Shown: piece by piece, positions 60,052 through 64,000 of the stretch | Numbering within the stretch: the stretch's first letter is position 1 | How the letters are laid out: every line of letters begins with the position of its first letter | The notes under the pieces: generated by a model | Told to the model about the DNA's origin: nothing | The model's input: the letters and a program-made list of their open reading frames with translations, nothing else | The model's database searches: none | Assembly (NCBI RefSeq): GCF_000006565.2 | Contig: NC_031473.1 | Span: 3,437,134 to 3,501,133, forward strand | DNA length: 64,000 nt | Direction: 5' to 3' | DNA from: Toxoplasma gondii ME49 | Lineage: Eukaryota; Apicomplexa; Conoidasida; Eucoccidiorida; Sarcocystidae | Program-made: the position numbers and the translations under genes

Positions 60052-63000
60052 TCGCTCGCGTGTGTAGCCTGCGGAGCTGGGGAAGGACTGCCGGACTTCC
60101 CGGCTGAGTTTCTGTACGCCTTGACATCGAATCGTCCCCAAAGTGACCTCGACGGAGTCCTTTGGGGGTGTGTGCGGTTGGGGAGAACGCGCCTGGGCTG
60201 CGGGGATGATCCGTGACGCCTGTGATGGTCACTTTGTCCGCGTTTTCGCTGGAGCTGGTCGTCTCTTCTCCTCACACCGCCTTGGCCGTTCCTCTCGTTT
60301 TCCATCCCTTTCGTTTTTCCCCCCGCTCTCTCTCTGTGTCTTGTGGCGATCTCACCCGACCGTTGACGGCGCTTCTCGGACTGCTGCTCTTCGCTGCTGC
60401 TCTGCGCTGCCGCTCTGCAGTGCCGGTCGAGCCGGCCAGGGAAAGGCGCTGGCCCTCCCCCGAGTGGAGACGCGGCGCCTCCTCGTTCGACTCCCCTTCA
60501 CATGTCGTTCGCACTCGTTCGCCACCCGGTCAGAAGTCGAGAAACAGCAGAAGCAGCTTCGCGACACTATCCAGCATATCGCTCTCCTCAGGCGTCAACA
60601 GCAGCAGACGGCGAGGAGCCGCAAGCTGTGGAACAGGTGCGAGGCTGGTAAAGAGATTGAAGGGAGCGTGGAGAGACACAGAGAAAACAAAAGAAACGCA
60701 GAGCGACGGAACGCGAAGGAACGCGAAGGAACTGAGACGGAGACTGAAACGAGGGAAGAGCTGGTCGCGGGGAAGAAAAAGTTGAATAGAGGGGAAGAAG
60801 ATGAAAGCAGTACTGTCGAGAAGGCAGAGACGCGACGCAGTCTGATAACGAGGGGAGAAGGCGAGACAGAGAGGCGCAAGGGATTAGGACATTTTCATCC
60901 AAAAATCAACGAGTGAAATGCACCGATGTTCTCCTGGGGTGAAATCGAACTGAGACGAAGCTGGAAACTCAGAACAGGATTCGTTGCCGAGGAAAGACAA
61001 ACAGATGAACAACTCAAATCTGGATCTGTATTCATATGTACATGCGCATTTGTATACGTATTTTGACACACCTCTCGGTATGCATATATATATATATATA
61101 CATGTATAGATATGTATATATATTTGTATCTTGCTAGATAGATAGACAAAGTGGCATACGTACATGAGTTTAAGAAATAAAGATGGAGGTGGGGAGGCCT
61201 GTATCTGAGTTGCGTCTGGAGCAGAGGGGAACAGTGGGAGGGAGAAGGGTGAGCGCGTTGGCAGGTGTGCAGAACAAGTCCTGCAAGTGGAGATGGAGAG
61301 TTGAAAGTGAAGCGTTATTGGCAATTCACCGGAGTCGATCGATATTTTTGGAAATTGGAGATTAAAGCTTATTTGCTACTTGCGTGAGACGTATGCGTAT
61401 CGCGAGAGCGCGAGCGCAAAACGGAGTAGCGAAGAAAAGGTTTTCACAGCTTGGAAACAGGTCCTGCTCGTTTCCCCAAAGAGAGCGTGAACGGTTTCGA
61501 GTGTAACACTGGCGGCCTTGCCTCGCTGTTCCCCAGTGAGAAATGGGTCTTCTCTGTTCAGGAAAACGTTCCTCTTCTGGGGCTGTTCCATACTAAATGC
61601 GAGGAAAATCTGCGCGTCTTTGTTTTCTGTCGCGACATCTGAATTCGCTCTTGATGCCAATCCCGTTGAGCGCCCTGAGGTTATCGTGGCTTCAGAGGAT
61701 ATCTGGAAACAGCTCTCTCGACCGCACGTTGTACAGACACCAGGAACCGGGGCAGCCTCCTTCCTACTTTGGCGCGTCTGGACGGATGAGACGCAGGTCT
61801 ATCGGTCTCTCTCTGTGTCGAGAATTCTCCTCTCTCACTTGGGGGGTCCGTGGTGCCGTCGCTCCGCTCTCGAGAGTCTTTGCTCGGAAACTGGAGAGCC
61901 TTGCGTGCATGCAGAGGCTCATGAAAGATCAGCTCACGTCGAAACCATCTCCATTCTTACGTCTGCGTTTCGCGGGAAGCGTGCGACTGGCGATCCGCGT
62001 TACCTTCTGTCTCCGCATCACGAAGAACCGCGACGTTCGCTGGGGCAACGGACTCTCCTGGGCGTTCCGAGAGTCTGAAAGAGTGGAGGCGAAGATTAAC
62101 TTGACATTGAATATCAACGATAGAAGAGAGAGAGGGAGACTGCGCGAAGAAGCTGAGAGAGCAGAGAAGCCAGTTCTGCGGGCGACTGTGCATTGAGAGA
62201 CGAGAAACGCCCCCCCGGGAGAAGCTGAAACAAACATGTCGGTGCCCCCGAAAACACACAAGCCTTGCGTTTGTTTTTTCTGCCGTGTAGGTGGAAATCT
62301 GAGCACGATCGAGCAGCTCGGGGGGATCCTCCCGAATCCCCCACCAATGCAGGGGGAGGTGCCATTTCTCCTCGGGCAGCGCGCGGCGAGGCGGCAGGCC
62401 ATCTCGGAGGTGAAGCAGGTAATACAACTCGCCATGATGAGAGAAACGCCACCGCGTTCGTCGATACACAGGGCGAGGGATACGACGGTCGCGTCAAGCT
62501 TTCTCCAAAACCAGATGCGCCAGTGCTTGCCTGTCGTGTCTTGCCTGAGTCCGGGAAGGAAAGCAGAAGTTGTCTCCTCGAGACGAGGAACGACGGCGAC
62601 GAAACTACGGCGCGTGATCGCAGTGAACACAGTTCCTCGTCAGTAGAAGCCCTGAGGCGCGTGCATTCCTGTAGCCACTGCAACGGGAAGTTCGTTGACG
62701 TTTTTTTCAGTTGTTTTCTCCCGGAAACAGCGCGCGATTTTCCTTTCTGCAGGGCCTTCGGCACAAGACATTGCCTCTCGCGATCCCTTCGCAGGTCGGT
62801 TTCCAGCCACCCTCTTTCCAGCACCGCTTTCGCCTGTTGCTCCGAGTCTCGCCTTGCCTCTGCTGGAGCCTGCGGGAGGGACTGTGTCCTTCCTGCCCAC
62901 GAACGCGGAGATCGAGCGACGCGAAAAACACAACGCGAAAATGCTGAGGTTTTTGGAGCGAGCAAACGCCGGAGAAGACGACACAGAGCGAAGCGACAGC

Positions 63001-63382
63001 CCTCTCGCCTCCACTCGCGGCAAGCTTCAGTGGAGAGAAGACAGGGAAAACGACCTTTTGGAGCTCGGAGAGAGAGATGGCGAGACAAGAGAAGGACGAC
63101 CCGACCACCGCTTCTGTCAGGAAACGAACAGCCGAAGAAGCATCAGCGCAAGCAGCTCGAGGAAACAAATCCGACAACACTGGCTGGGACTTGGCGGAGA
63201 GGACGTCTCTGCCAAAGTCGACGAAGTCGAATTCTTGTGCGCTTCATAAAACAGAGCACTTGCTCTCCAGGCCGTCGGATAATGTCGGCTCTTCCATACT
63301 CTTCCTGGCCTGACGTCGAAACACTCATCTCTGCATCCGTCCAGTTGAGTCTATTATATATATATATATATATACATATATA

Positions 63383-63417
<35 letters not shown>

Positions 63418-63921
63418 CGTACATATGTATATATCTCTGGTGTGTATGTGCATGTATATATATATATATATATATTTGTAGACAGATTCTGTTTCATATT
63501 GTTGCTTTTTTCCAGTCCTTCAGCTGAGCATTCTGAAGAGGCCTTTATGGCGGTTTTCGACTCTGTCCAGTCACCACAGATTTTCTCGCCGTCGAGACTG
63601 CGCGGGGGTGAGTACCTGCGTCGCTCGCGTGTCTCGGGCGCGCGTTTTGTCCCATCTGCCAGGGAGTTCTGTCTGTTTATGCGTTTCTTCTTTTCTTCAG
63701 CCGCCAGGCGTCACCTCTCGGCCGCAGGCGTCTAGCTGCGCCGACGTACTCCCCATGGCTACACCTCACGCTGGGTCTCAAGCATCCGAACTTCCACCGC
63801 TACGGCCCTCGACCTCCTGTGGACATTCCAGGCTTCGCGCCGCCGTCCGTCTGCGCCGCCTTCGCTGGTCGTGGGCGACTGAGACAAGGCGCAGCGTCCG
63901 TTCAGGGAGAGAAAGCGCAAG
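60052..63921 (+). CDS. Later exons of the IQ-motif gene, 3' end beyond the window
   Basis: Further splice-bounded coding segments: about 60052-60168 ([20 protein letters not shown]; phase 2 in, weak donor); 60534-60636, a coiled coil ([20 protein letters not shown]); unresolved exons around 61640-62080 ([20 protein letters not shown] and [20 protein letters not shown]); 62291-62418 ([20 protein letters not shown], donor CAG/GTAATA); one from 62472 ([20 protein letters not shown]); one from 62753 ([20 protein letters not shown]), open to a stop at 63249; 63516-63607; and 63708-63921 ([20 protein letters not shown], donor CAAG/GTAGGA). The last two join in phase 0. I assign them to the IQ gene because strand and style match, but a second gene starting near 61-62 kb is possible. 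The gene is cut by the window edge. Confidence 0.4.
61084..61128. repeat. AT microsatellite
   Basis: A run of AT dinucleotides broken by CATGTATAGATATG in a presumed intron, next to a short GATA-type run. Confidence 0.8.
63354..63476. repeat. AT/TACATA microsatellites
   Basis: AT-dinucleotide blocks at about 63354-63415 and 63453-63476 lie immediately before the exon that starts at 63516. Confidence 0.85.
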
Positions 63922-64000
63922 GTAGGAGGAAGAGCGTCGAGAGAGAGAGAGAGAGTGGAGGTAGCAAAGGTATTCTGTCTCCTTGTTGCTGCTTCTGTGG
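63922..64000. other. Intron start at the window edge
   Basis: The donor GTAGGA at 63922 opens an intron that starts with a GA-rich run and leaves the window. Confidence 0.45.

Overview
The window looks like nuclear DNA of a tissue-cyst-forming coccidian apicomplexan (Toxoplasma gondii, Hammondia or Neospora; I cannot separate them from this window). The grounds are: very large GC-rich exons encoding Ser/Arg/Glu-rich low-complexity protein, introns with consensus GT..AG ends and pyrimidine-rich 3' ends, (AT)n microsatellites confined to introns and flanks, GCATGC elements in intergenic DNA, and long intergenic spacers. There are no bacterial operons, ribosome binding sites, CRISPR arrays, rRNAs or recognisable tRNAs.

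Layout. 1-5.1 kb: a large minus-strand gene of unknown function (1054-3771), then a 1.35 kb divergent intergenic region. 5.1-7.0 kb: a plus-strand, apparently intronless gene (5127-6998) whose conserved segments match the chorismate pyruvate-lyase (UbiC) fold, inflated by insertions. 7-9.8 kb: spacer plus a candidate minus-strand coding block (8659-9840). 9.8-20.3 kb: a seven-exon NAD kinase (9845-20319) whose exon phases all agree; it carries a 1.4 kb-residue-scale disordered C-terminal tail (about 1,440 residues).

20.3-34.9 kb is a different kind of DNA: lower GC, no long open frames, many short exons. The best-supported unit is a minus-strand multi-exon gene starting at 31469 that encodes a coiled-coil protein (530 aa if it stops at 27393, longer if it runs into membrane-type exons further on). 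A weaker plus-strand exon set lies at 20.7-21.5 kb. 34.9-44.2 kb: a two-exon gene for a roughly 2,924-aa disordered protein with an SSPRR repeat. 44.2-48.4 kb: spacer with no gene seen. 48.4 kb to the right edge: a many-exon gene for a very large Ser-rich, coiled-coil, IQ-motif protein. Its first nine exons (48448-59848) join in frame; later exons continue to the window edge, where the gene is probably cut off.

Functionally, two genes touch central metabolism (NADP supply; a possible chorismate-to-4-hydroxybenzoate step toward ubiquinone). The other large proteins look like lineage-specific scaffold or cytoskeletal proteins, one of them a likely calmodulin/centrin-type light-chain binder. All splice models were made by eye from open frames, splice-site sequence and phase; none has transcript support here.
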